DNA of 13,077 nt from positions 1-13,077 of the forward strand of contig JAPYWU010000019.1 of the NCBI GenBank assembly GCA_028276205.1, written 5' to 3'. This document shows positions 1 through 5,662 of this stretch, one piece after another. The translations under genes were made by a program, and so were the position numbers. Below the pieces are notes generated by a model. That model was not told the origin of the DNA and did not search any database. It worked only from the letters and a program-made list of their open reading frames with translations. Position 1 is the stretch's first letter. Each line of letters begins with the position of its first letter. Source of the stretch: Dictyoglomaceae bacterium. GTDB lineage: Bacteria > Dictyoglomota > Dictyoglomia > Dictyoglomales > Dictyoglomaceae.

Positions 1-373
1 TATCACCGCTTAATAAGCTACTAACAAGCTTTGTTCCAGAAACACTTAATGTTCCCTTATGGAAGGATACGGTTAATGGTGTATTGAATACTTTAGAGAA
101 TGTAATTGTTCCAGATACCCAGTTATTAGAGAATGTTGCACCAGGTAAATCGAGTTCTACATTAGCATTAACACTACCAAGATTGGAGCTTCCAGACAAG
201 GAGAAGTTAATATTTCCAGAAGCCCAAGTTCCCCAAATTAAATAGTATTGACCTTCATATGGAACAAATCTTGTATGGAAGCCTACACCAATCCAATTAG
301 AAGTGCTTAAATTAGCAGCAAATGCAGGAACCACAAGAAGAGCTAAAACTAACAACCATACTAATTTCTTCAT
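1..373 (-). CDS. Exported beta-rich envelope protein (N-terminal fragment)
   Basis: The reading frame is open from an ATG at 371-373 to the left window edge (124 codons visible), so the C-terminus is missing. The N-terminus is a classic signal peptide: MKK, a hydrophobic run (LVWLLVLALLVV), then PAFAA, with likely cleavage after Ala19 or Ala20. The mature part is rich in Ser, Thr, Gly, Asn and aromatic residues in alternating patterns (for example NINFSLSGSSNLGSVNANVE), which suggests beta-strands of a surface-layer or outer-envelope protein. The SD is AAGGGGGT, about 9 bases before the ATG. A near-consensus promoter and a long structured leader precede it, which I infer fits an abundant product. 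I recognise no specific family; an S-layer/toga protein or a porin-like barrel are both possible. Confidence 0.75.
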   Translation of the reverse strand, partial: MKKLVWLLVLALLVVPAFAANLSTSNWIGVGFHTRFVPYEGQYYLIWGTWASGNINFSLSGSSNLGSVNANVELDLPGATFSNNWVSGTITFSKVFNTPLTVSFHKGTLSVSGTKLVSSLLSGD

Positions 374-423
374 CTTTCCTTGACCCCCTTAGGATTTAAA
401 TTTTTTATATTTTTTATGACTAC

Positions 424-453
424 CTGGTAAGTGTCGTAAACTTACCTTACCAG
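424..453 (-). repeat. Inverted repeat / hairpin 2 of the leader, with an alternative pairing
   Basis: CTGGTAAG (424-431) is a perfect 8-bp inverted match to CTTACCAG (446-453). A second CTTACC copy at 441-446 can instead pair with GGTAAG (426-431), so two mutually exclusive stems compete for the same 5' arm on the plus-strand reading. A small GTAA/TTAC stem also fits inside the longer hairpin (436-445). Confidence 0.6.
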
Positions 454-465
454 TTTTCTTCTCAC

Positions 466-511
466 GAGTGGCAACCTAAAGGTCCCTTCTTCACCTCCTT
501 TCTTGCCACTC
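466..511 (-). repeat. Inverted repeat / hairpin 1 of the leader
   Basis: GAGTGGCAA (466-474) is a perfect 9-bp inverted match to TTGCCACTC (503-511). Inside it, AAAGG (478-482) pairs with CCTTT (497-501), continuing the stem across a small internal loop. The 14-base terminal loop is 483-496. It is not a CIRCE element: both the arm sequence and the spacer length differ. Confidence 0.7.
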
Positions 512-533
512 AGAAAAGCTTTAACTGATTGTT

Positions 534-561
534 ATTTTACTAAAAATCTTTTTTATGTCAA
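534..561 (-). promoter_or_regulatory. Sigma70-type promoter of the envelope-protein gene
   Basis: On the minus strand, TTGACA (556-561) is followed after exactly 16 bases by TAAAAT (534-539). The predicted transcription start is near 527, giving a leader of about 150 nt before the ATG at 373. The -35 is a perfect consensus match, which is unusual in this window, where most candidate promoters lack one. Confidence 0.65.
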
Positions 562-598
562 GTACCTTGAAAAAACTTTATTTTAGTTGATATAGATA

Positions 599-607
599 TG
601 TTATAAT
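599..607 (+). promoter_or_regulatory. Extended -10 promoter of lexA
   Basis: TGTTATAAT: a perfect TATAAT (602-607) with an upstream TG one base away and no recognisable -35 at 16-18 bases. The start of transcription would fall about 614-615, at the lexA ATG itself. I see no obvious LexA operator (GAAC-N4-GTTC or CTGT-N8-ACAG type) around it. Confidence 0.55.
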
Positions 608-614
608 AATTATT

Positions 615-1217
615 ATGAGAGTTTACCATACATATTTAAGTAAAAAACAAAAAGAAGTTTTAGATTTTGTGATAGATTTTTTGAAAAAAGAACGAAGAAT
701 GCCTACTGTGAGAGAAGTGGCAAAAGCCCTTGGTTTAAAATCTTCAGGATCTTCCTATTTTCATTTAAAGGCTCTTGTAGATAAAGGCTATCTCGTACAA
801 GATAAAAATGGAAGATTTCATTTAAGAAGTAATGATGGAGAGGAATATTGCATCTTACCTCTTGTAGGCACCATAAGAGCAGGAGTTCCTGTTGATTCTC
901 CTGAAAATACAGAAGAATATATACCGGTACCAAGAAGACTTGTTAAAAATCCAGATCTAAGCTTCTTATTAAGAGTAAAAGGAGACAGCATGATTGAAGC
1001 CCACATAATAGAAGGAGATCTTATCATTGTACAGAGACAACCCACAGCAGAAAAGGGAGATATTGTGGTAGCATTGAAAGATGGAGAATCCACTGTAAAA
1101 TATCTATCTGAAGAATATGGAATACCATGTTTAAGGCCTGCAAATAAAAGATATTCTGTAATCTATCCTCCTTTTACCATTATAGGAAAAGTTATTGGAC
1201 TTCTCAGGATATTTTAA
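615..1217 (+). CDS. lexA: LexA repressor
   Basis: SOS-response transcriptional repressor and self-cleaving serine peptidase of the S24 family, 200 aa, the usual length. Residues 1-70 form the winged-helix DNA-binding domain (LSKKQKEVLDFV, then PTVREVAKALGLKS and a recognition-helix segment SSGSSYFHLKALVDKGYL). The Ala-Gly autocleavage site is Ala89-Gly90 in TIRAGVP. The catalytic dyad is Ser125 (in GDSM) and Lys162 (in STVKYL), so the protein should respond to RecA filaments by self-cleavage. No ribosome binding site precedes the ATG, and the -10 element ends only 7 bases upstream, so the mRNA looks leaderless. No alternative downstream Met fits, because the first helix begins at residue 8. 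It stands alone, divergent from the envelope-protein gene; neither recA nor a second SOS gene is visible. Confidence 0.95.
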   Translation: MRVYHTYLSKKQKEVLDFVIDFLKKERRMPTVREVAKALGLKSSGSSYFHLKALVDKGYLVQDKNGRFHLRSNDGEEYCILPLVGTIRAGVPVDSPENTEEYIPVPRRLVKNPDLSFLLRVKGDSMIEAHIIEGDLIIVQRQPTAEKGDIVVALKDGESTVKYLSEEYGIPCLRPANKRYSVIYPPFTIIGKVIGLLRIF

Positions 1218-1231
1218 ATAATTGATCTTTA

Positions 1232-1240
1232 TGCTATAAT
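1232..1240 (+). promoter_or_regulatory. Candidate extended -10 promoter for the glycerol-phosphate operon leader
   Basis: TGCTATAAT, with a perfect TATAAT at 1235-1240 and weak TTTTAA (1212-1217) at the -35 position. It lies just after the lexA stop codon and before the attenuator-like hairpin, with transcription expected to begin near 1247. If real, it gives a leader of about 95 nt before the first operon gene. Confidence 0.5.
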
Positions 1241-1262
1241 GATTAAAAATTAAATATAAAAA

Positions 1263-1288
1263 GGGCGAGGAGATTAGGAGAACCGCCC
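1263..1288 (+). promoter_or_regulatory. Candidate antiterminator stem of the operon leader
   Basis: GGGCG (1263-1267) can pair with CGCCC (1284-1288), which is also part of the left arm of the following terminator, so the two structures exclude each other. The loop carries a duplicated AGGAGA (1268-1273 and 1276-1281). The arrangement resembles the leader of glpD in Bacillus subtilis, where the RNA-binding protein GlpP with glycerol-3-phosphate prevents termination. Applying GlpP here is inference; no glpP gene lies in the window. Confidence 0.4.
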
Positions 1289-1316
1289 CACTTTGTAAAA
1301 AGTGTGGGCGGTTTTT
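1281..1316 (+). terminator. Strong intrinsic terminator / attenuator before the glycerol-phosphate operon
   Basis: The left arm (1281-1294, AACCGCCCCACTTT) pairs with 1299-1313 with one bulged T (1305), making about 14 base pairs around a GTAA loop, and ends in TTTTT, then GC, then TTTTT. It is the most GC-rich hairpin in the window. It ends lexA transcription and, because a -10 element lies upstream of it and the operon RBS follows, probably also acts as an attenuator for the next genes. Confidence 0.85.
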
Positions 1317-1341
1317 GCTTTTTATGAAAGGAGGGTAAAAA

Positions 1342-2793
1342 ATGGAAGATGTAATTATCATTGGGGGAGGAGTAGTAGGAAGCTTAATTGCAAGAGAACT
1401 ATCCTTTTATGAGATTTCTGTCCTTCTCTTAGAAAAAGAAGAGGATATACCTATGGGATCCACAAAGGCAAATAGTGCTATTGTACATTCAGGATATGAT
1501 CCACTACCTGGTACTTTAAAGGCTAAAACAAATGTGGAAGGAAACAGATTATACAAAGATCTATGTGAGGAATTGAAAGTACCCTTTAAAAGAATAGGAG
1601 CCTATGTACTTGCTTTTAATGATGAACTAAAAACTCTTCTTGAGCTAAAAGAAAGAGGAAAAACAAATGGAGTATCTGAGATACAGATTTTAAAAAGAGA
1701 AGAGATTCTAAAAAGGGAACCAAATATAAATGAAGAAGTAAAATATGCCTTATTCTTTCCTACTTCAGGTATAACCAACCCTTTTCTTCTTACTATCCAT
1801 GCCTTAGAAAATGCTATTGAAAATGGGGCAAAAGTAAAACTTAGAGAAGAAGTGATAGGAATAGAGAAAAAGGATATGGGATATAAAGTAATAACAAACA
1901 AATCAGAGTATTATTGTAAATACATAATAAACTGTGCAGGTATAAATGCGGATAAAATAATTCACCTATTAGATCCTGACTATCCTTTTACAATTACTCC
2001 AAGAAAGGGAGAATATCTTATCCTTGATAAAAAGGCTCAAAATTTCGTAAAAAGTACCATCTTTCATGTACCCACCCAAAAGGGCAAAGGAGTCCTTGTA
2101 ACTCCAACAGTGGATGGTAATATCTTATTAGGACCTACTGCAGAAAATATAGAGGACAGAGAAGATAAAAGCACTTCCCATGAAGGACTTTTAGAAGTCA
2201 AGGAGAAAGTAAAAAAATTAACTCCCAATGTACCCTTTAGTCTGGTAATAAATATCTTTTCAGGAATAAGAGCATCAAGTACATACAAAGATTTCTTTGT
2301 TCAAGAGATCCCAGAATTCAAAAATATTTTACATTTTGCGGGTATAGACTCTCCAGGGCTTACCTCTGCTCCATCTCTTGCTAAAATGGCAGTAGAATGG
2401 CTCAAGGAAAAGGAAAATATAAAAAGAAAGAAAAATATAAAAAATTTTGAAAAGATAATCTCCTTCAAAGAATTGACTGAGGAAGAAAAGGAAAATCTTA
2501 TAAAAGAAGATCCAAAATGGGGACATATAATTTGTAGGTGTGAACATGTCAGTGAGATGGAAGTAAGAAATGCAATCAATTCACCTCTTCCTGCTCGTAC
2601 TTTAGAAGCCATTAAAAAAAGAACAAGGGCAGGTATGGGAAGATGCCAAGGTGCCTTCTGTAGTTATCACATTATGAAAATCCTTTCCGAGGAATTAGAA
2701 ATACCCATTAATATGATTACCTTAAGGGGTGGAAAATCTTTCCTACTTAATGGAGAAAATAAAGTGAGGTGGAAGTATGCAAAAAGAAGTTGA
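1342..2793 (+). CDS. FAD-dependent glycerol-3-phosphate dehydrogenase, GlpA-like, with C-terminal [2Fe-2S] domain
   Basis: Flavoprotein oxidoreductase of the DAO/GlpA type, 483 aa, predicted to oxidise sn-glycerol-3-phosphate to dihydroxyacetone phosphate. Residues 3-35 are the FAD-binding Rossmann motif (IIIGGGVVGS, then acidic LLLEKEE at the end of strand 2). A second FAD segment appears near 195-203 (IINCAGINA), and GIRASS plus HFAGIDSPGLTSAP form the C-terminal flavin fold (308-345). Residues ~395-445 are a BFD-like [2Fe-2S] domain with cysteines 398, 400, 435 and 440 (CxC ... CxxxxC). It has a strong SD, AAAGGAGGG, 6 bases before the ATG. It overlaps the next gene by 17 bp. The three-gene order matches the Thermotoga glp cluster as I recall it. 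The substrate is inferred from that context; related enzymes act on 2-hydroxyglutarate or amino acids. Confidence 0.8.
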   Translation: MEDVIIIGGGVVGSLIARELSFYEISVLLLEKEEDIPMGSTKANSAIVHSGYDPLPGTLKAKTNVEGNRLYKDLCEELKVPFKRIGAYVLAFNDELKTLLELKERGKTNGVSEIQILKREEILKREPNINEEVKYALFFPTSGITNPFLLTIHALENAIENGAKVKLREEVIGIEKKDMGYKVITNKSEYYCKYIINCAGINADKIIHLLDPDYPFTITPRKGEYLILDKKAQNFVKSTIFHVPTQKGKGVLVTPTVDGNILLGPTAENIEDREDKSTSHEGLLEVKEKVKKLTPNVPFSLVINIFSGIRASSTYKDFFVQEIPEFKNILHFAGIDSPGLTSAPSLAKMAVEWLKEKENIKRKKNIKNFEKIISFKELTEEEKENLIKEDPKWGHIICRCEHVSEMEVRNAINSPLPARTLEAIKKRTRAGMGRCQGAFCSYHIMKILSEELEIPINMITLRGGKSFLLNGENKVRWKYAKRS

Positions 2794-4021
2794 TATAGTA
2801 ATAATAGGGGGAGGACCTGCAGGACTTTCAGCAAGTATTTCTTCAGCAGAAAGGGGAAAAAGTATATTAATCTTAGAAAGGAATGAAGAATTAGGGGGAG
2901 TTTTAAATCAATGCATACATCCTGGTTTTGGTCTCATATATTTCAAAGAAGAGCTAACAGGTCCTGAATACGCATACCGTTTCATAAAAGAAATTGAAAA
3001 ATATCCTAATATAGAGGTATGGCTTGAAACAATGGTGGTAGATATCACAAATGAGAAAGAGATTACTGCTATAAATAAAGATGGTATCTGGAAAATTAAA
3101 ACAAAGGCAATAATTTTTTCTACAGGATGTAGGGAAAGAACAAGAGGAAATTTGCAAATTCCAGGAACAAGACCAGCAGGTATATATACAGCTGGTACCG
3201 CTCAAAGATTAGTAAACATAGAAGGATACCTTCCAGGAGAAAAAATACTTATTTTAGGCTCTGGAGATATTGGACTTATTATGGCAAGAAGATTGAAATG
3301 GGAAGGGGCTGAAGTTATAGGTGTGATAGAAAAACTTCCTTATCCTGGAGGGCTCACAAGAAATTTAGTACAATGCTTGGAAGATTATAACATACCACTT
3401 TATCTAAAACATACAGTAGTTGAGATTTTAGGAAAAGATAGAGTGGAAGGTGTATACATAGCTCCTGTAGATGATTATGGAAATCCTATAACGGATAATA
3501 AAAAATTTATAGAGTGTGATACCCTACTTCTTTCAGCAGGACTAATTCCTGAAAATGATTTATTAGAAAACATCAATATACCCTTAGATCCAAGGACCCA
3601 AGGACCTTATGTAGACCAATATCTTTCCACTTTAAAAGAAGGTATTTTTTCATGTGGAAACTCTTTACTTGTAAATGACCTGGTAGATTATGTAACTTTA
3701 CAAGGAATTTTAGCAGGAAAATCTGCAGTAAGGTATATAAATAATGAGATAAATATAGAAAAAAGATCACATATTGAGATTGATGGAAACTTAAGACTCG
3801 TAGTACCTCAATATTTAAGTTATCCTATTTTAGAAGATATCACCTTTTATTTCAGAGTCAAAGAGCCCCAAAAATCAGCCATATTAACCCTAAAAGATAA
3901 TGACAAAAGAATAAAAGAATGGAGATTTCCTGTAGTAAAACCTGCAGAAATGATAGTTATAAAAGTTAAACCTGAATTTTTAAGATATATGGAAAATCCT
4001 AAATTCTCCATGGAGGGATAA
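2777..4021 (+). CDS. NAD(P)/FAD-dependent oxidoreductase subunit of the glycerol-phosphate dehydrogenase complex
   Basis: Pyridine-nucleotide-disulfide-type flavoprotein, 414 aa. Two dinucleotide-binding motifs are clear: IIGGGPAGLSAS (residues 9-20, FAD) and ILGSGDIGLIMARR (159-172, NAD(P)), with the flavin-fold segments FSTGCRERTRG (114-124) and GIFSCGNSL (289-297). Cys46 in LNQCIHPGFGL is a family-typical position. The last ~85 residues form a separate beta-rich region. It starts inside the previous gene (17-bp overlap, SD GAGGTGG) and its stop is one base from the next ATG, so translation is probably coupled. Members of this family work as partner subunits of GlpA-like, sarcosine-oxidase-like and HcnABC-like dehydrogenases, passing electrons between a substrate flavin, an iron-sulfur centre and an acceptor. 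The exact acceptor here is unknown. Confidence 0.8.
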   Translation: MQKEVDIVIIGGGPAGLSASISSAERGKSILILERNEELGGVLNQCIHPGFGLIYFKEELTGPEYAYRFIKEIEKYPNIEVWLETMVVDITNEKEITAINKDGIWKIKTKAIIFSTGCRERTRGNLQIPGTRPAGIYTAGTAQRLVNIEGYLPGEKILILGSGDIGLIMARRLKWEGAEVIGVIEKLPYPGGLTRNLVQCLEDYNIPLYLKHTVVEILGKDRVEGVYIAPVDDYGNPITDNKKFIECDTLLLSAGLIPENDLLENINIPLDPRTQGPYVDQYLSTLKEGIFSCGNSLLVNDLVDYVTLQGILAGKSAVRYINNEINIEKRSHIEIDGNLRLVVPQYLSYPILEDITFYFRVKEPQKSAILTLKDNDKRIKEWRFPVVKPAEMIVIKVKPEFLRYMENPKFSMEG

Positions 4022-4022
4022 T

Positions 4023-4418
4023 ATGAAAAAGGAATTAACTTGTATAGTATGTCCCTTAGGTTGCAGTTTAGAGATAGAGATAGGAGAAGATATTATCGTT
4101 AAAGGAAATAAATGTGAAAAAGGAAAAAACTATGCTATAGAAGAGATCACAAACCCTAAAAGAATTTTAACTACAACGATAAAAATAAAAAATGGCAAAT
4201 ATAAAGTTGTACCAGTAAAAACCACAGCTCCTATTCCTAAAGAATATATTTTCCCTTTACTTGAAAAATTATCTGAAATAGAGATCAGTGCACCGGTTCC
4301 AATAGGATATAAAGTATTAGAAAATATATTTCAATTATCCATAGATGTAATAACCACTCGTCCTATGGAAACAAAGGAAAATACAAGAAAAACAAAGGAG
4401 ACAAAAAAGAGTACATAA
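4023..4418 (+). CDS. DUF1667 small cysteine-motif protein of the glycerol-phosphate operon
   Basis: 131-aa protein that matches the DUF1667 family by its N-terminus: Cys7, Cys10, Cys14 and Cys31 (CxxCPLGC ... KGNKCEKG), followed by NPKRILTTTIKI and the segment VPVKTTAPIPKEYIFPLL. The cysteines suggest a metal or iron-sulfur site. In Thermotoga-type and clostridial clusters the family follows GlpA-like and NAD/FAD oxidoreductase genes, so it is probably the third, electron-transfer subunit. The SD (GGAGGG, 4012-4017) lies inside the end of the previous gene. The family core seems to end near residue 113 (VITTRP); the last ~20 residues are a Lys/Thr/Glu-rich tail encoded where the gene overlaps the convergent transporter gene by 88 bp. 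That tail may be a recent extension of the reading frame. Confidence 0.8.
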   Translation: MKKELTCIVCPLGCSLEIEIGEDIIVKGNKCEKGKNYAIEEITNPKRILTTTIKIKNGKYKVVPVKTTAPIPKEYIFPLLEKLSEIEISAPVPIGYKVLENIFQLSIDVITTRPMETKENTRKTKETKKST

Positions 4419-5554
4419 AAACCTAAATATTTTATTATAGCTCCATTCAAAAGATGCATTAAAGAAGAAAAAGCCATCACTATGGTATTACTTACAGCCA
4501 AATATACAGGAAGCTCTTCTTTTGTTGATACACCTGTTATAATGAACCCAGAGGTAAGAATATTGGATACAAAAGTTAAATTTACAAGAATACTACCAAG
4601 AATTGTACCAATTAGATTTCTAAATGTAAAAACTACAATAAATCCAATTAAACCAAGAGCCATTCCTAAGGATAATACTTTTTTATACCCTAAATTTTTT
4701 GTTAACTCACCCAAGATAAAACTTCCCAAAACACTGGAAAGAATATACCCAAAATTAAAGGCTGTAACTATATTATTTAAAGATCCAAATTTTTTATTGG
4801 CATAAACAATAAAATAAGGTAAAGCAGTAAGAGAAAGCCCTAAAAATAAAAGAGATATTACAACTCTCCTAAAGACAGGATTAACTTTTAAAATAGAAAA
4901 AGCCTTCCTCATAAATTGGGAAAAGGATAAACTATCTTCAAAAATGTCTCCCTCTTTTTCCTCCATAAAGTAAAAAAGTAAGGCATCCAGAATAAGAATA
5001 AAAGTACCGGTAAGAAATATGAGAAAGAAATTATAAGGAAAAGAGATTTTATTTATATAAAAGTTTAAAAGAAGGGTCATAAAAATAGCAATCAAATTTC
5101 CTAATGCACTACCTCTACCTACTACTCTACCCCTCTCTTCAAAGGGTAGTATCTTATCCAAAATACTAAAATAAAAGGGTCCATAAGTTCCCACAAATAA
5201 ATTAAATACTCCGTAAAAAAGCAAGAATAAACAAATAGTAGCTGTTTTTCCTAAATAGTTAAGGATAAAAGGAAATAAAAAGACAAAAATCAAAAAACTA
5301 AATCTTTGAATAAAAAGAATTTTAGCAAAAACTTTATTTTTTATTCTTAATTTCTGAACATATCTCGCAATAAAGATAGAAGGTAAGAAACTTCCAAGAA
5401 CAGCCAAAAAGTTTGCCAAGCTTATATGAAAGGTAGAACCAGATAATGCAATTAGAAAATAAGGAATAACTGTATTAACATTTAAAAAGATCATACCATT
5501 TATAAAAAGAACAGGGTCCCAAAATGCCAAAATATAATTTCTTTTATTTTCCAA
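4331..5554 (-). CDS. MFS transporter
   Basis: Integral membrane protein of 407 aa with about 10-12 hydrophobic segments, typical of the major facilitator superfamily. The cytoplasmic motif FEERGRVVGRGSALGNL (138-154) is a motif-A-like loop, and the charged stretch MEEKEGDIFEDSLSFSQ (197-213) is the central loop between the two six-helix halves. The second half has the duplicated pattern LTKNLGYKKVLSLGMALG (284-301). The start is TTG at 5552-5554, chosen because AGGAGGT (5561-5567) lies 6 bases upstream. Substrate cannot be told from sequence. It is divergent from cysK and convergent with the DUF1667 gene, with an 88-bp tail overlap. Its promoter is a separate extended -10, so it is not part of either neighbour's operon. 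Confidence 0.85.
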   Translation of the reverse strand: MENKRNYILAFWDPVLFINGMIFLNVNTVIPYFLIALSGSTFHISLANFLAVLGSFLPSIFIARYVQKLRIKNKVFAKILFIQRFSFLIFVFLFPFILNYLGKTATICLFLLFYGVFNLFVGTYGPFYFSILDKILPFEERGRVVGRGSALGNLIAIFMTLLLNFYINKISFPYNFFLIFLTGTFILILDALLFYFMEEKEGDIFEDSLSFSQFMRKAFSILKVNPVFRRVVISLLFLGLSLTALPYFIVYANKKFGSLNNIVTAFNFGYILSSVLGSFILGELTKNLGYKKVLSLGMALGLIGFIVVFTFRNLIGTILGSILVNLTFVSNILTSGFIITGVSTKEELPVYLAVSNTIVMAFSSLMHLLNGAIIKYLGFYVLFFVSFVFLVFSFVSIGRVVITSMDN

Positions 5555-5582
5555 AAGTAAACCTCCTAAACTTTTTTAGTAA

Positions 5583-5591
5583 ATTATACCA
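5583..5591 (-). promoter_or_regulatory. Extended -10 promoter of the MFS gene
   Basis: TGGTATAAT on the minus strand (TATAAT at 5583-5588), with no clear -35. Transcription should start near 5576, leaving a short leader with the SD at 5561-5567. It is back to back with the cysK promoter, about 30 bp away. Confidence 0.55.
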
Positions 5592-5617
5592 AAGAGTGAA
5601 AAGATACTAAATAGGTA

Positions 5618-5626
5618 TGATATAAT
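5618..5626 (+). promoter_or_regulatory. Extended -10 promoter of cysK
   Basis: TGATATAAT (TATAAT at 5621-5626) with no clear -35. The expected start is near 5633, giving a 30-nt leader with SD AAGGAGG (5651-5657). There is no T-box, S-box or other recognisable leader structure, so if cysK is regulated it is at the promoter. Confidence 0.55.
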
Positions 5627-5662
5627 AATTCAAAGTTTTATAAAAGTTGAAAGGAGGAAAAT

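Larger units (their letters stand above)
374..527 (-). promoter_or_regulatory. Structured 5' leader of the envelope-protein mRNA
   Basis: Read on the minus strand, this untranslated stretch contains two inverted repeats in series and then an A/U-rich linker and the SD. The first stem pairs 466-474 with 503-511; the second pairs 424-431 with 446-453. The first loop displays GGAGGTGA, an ideal Shine-Dalgarno sequence that is not followed by a usable start codon. I could not match the layout to a riboswitch class I know (S-box, TPP, cobalamin, c-di-GMP, fluoride and THF were considered). It may be a stability element, a ribosome standby site or a regulatory leader. Confidence 0.5.

Noticed and set aside
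461..493. A tiny GTG-initiated reading frame (VKKGPLGCHS) in the envelope-protein leader, minus strand
   Set aside because: The GTG overlaps the SD itself, leaving no spacing, and the same GGAGGTG pattern at groES is not a start either. A leader peptide cannot be excluded but is unsupported.
466..511. CIRCE-like element
   Set aside because: GAGTGGCAA/TTGCCACTC differs from TTAGCACTC/GAGTGCTAA and the spacer is 28, not 9.
1218..1341. Known riboswitch in the glycerol-phosphate leader
   Set aside because: About 95 nt with only one terminator and one short competing stem; no conserved aptamer motif recognised. A protein-dependent switch is a better fit.
4482..4805. Open frame on the plus strand within the MFS gene
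   Set aside because: Antisense shadow of hydrophobic coding sequence; no SD, no recognisable domain.
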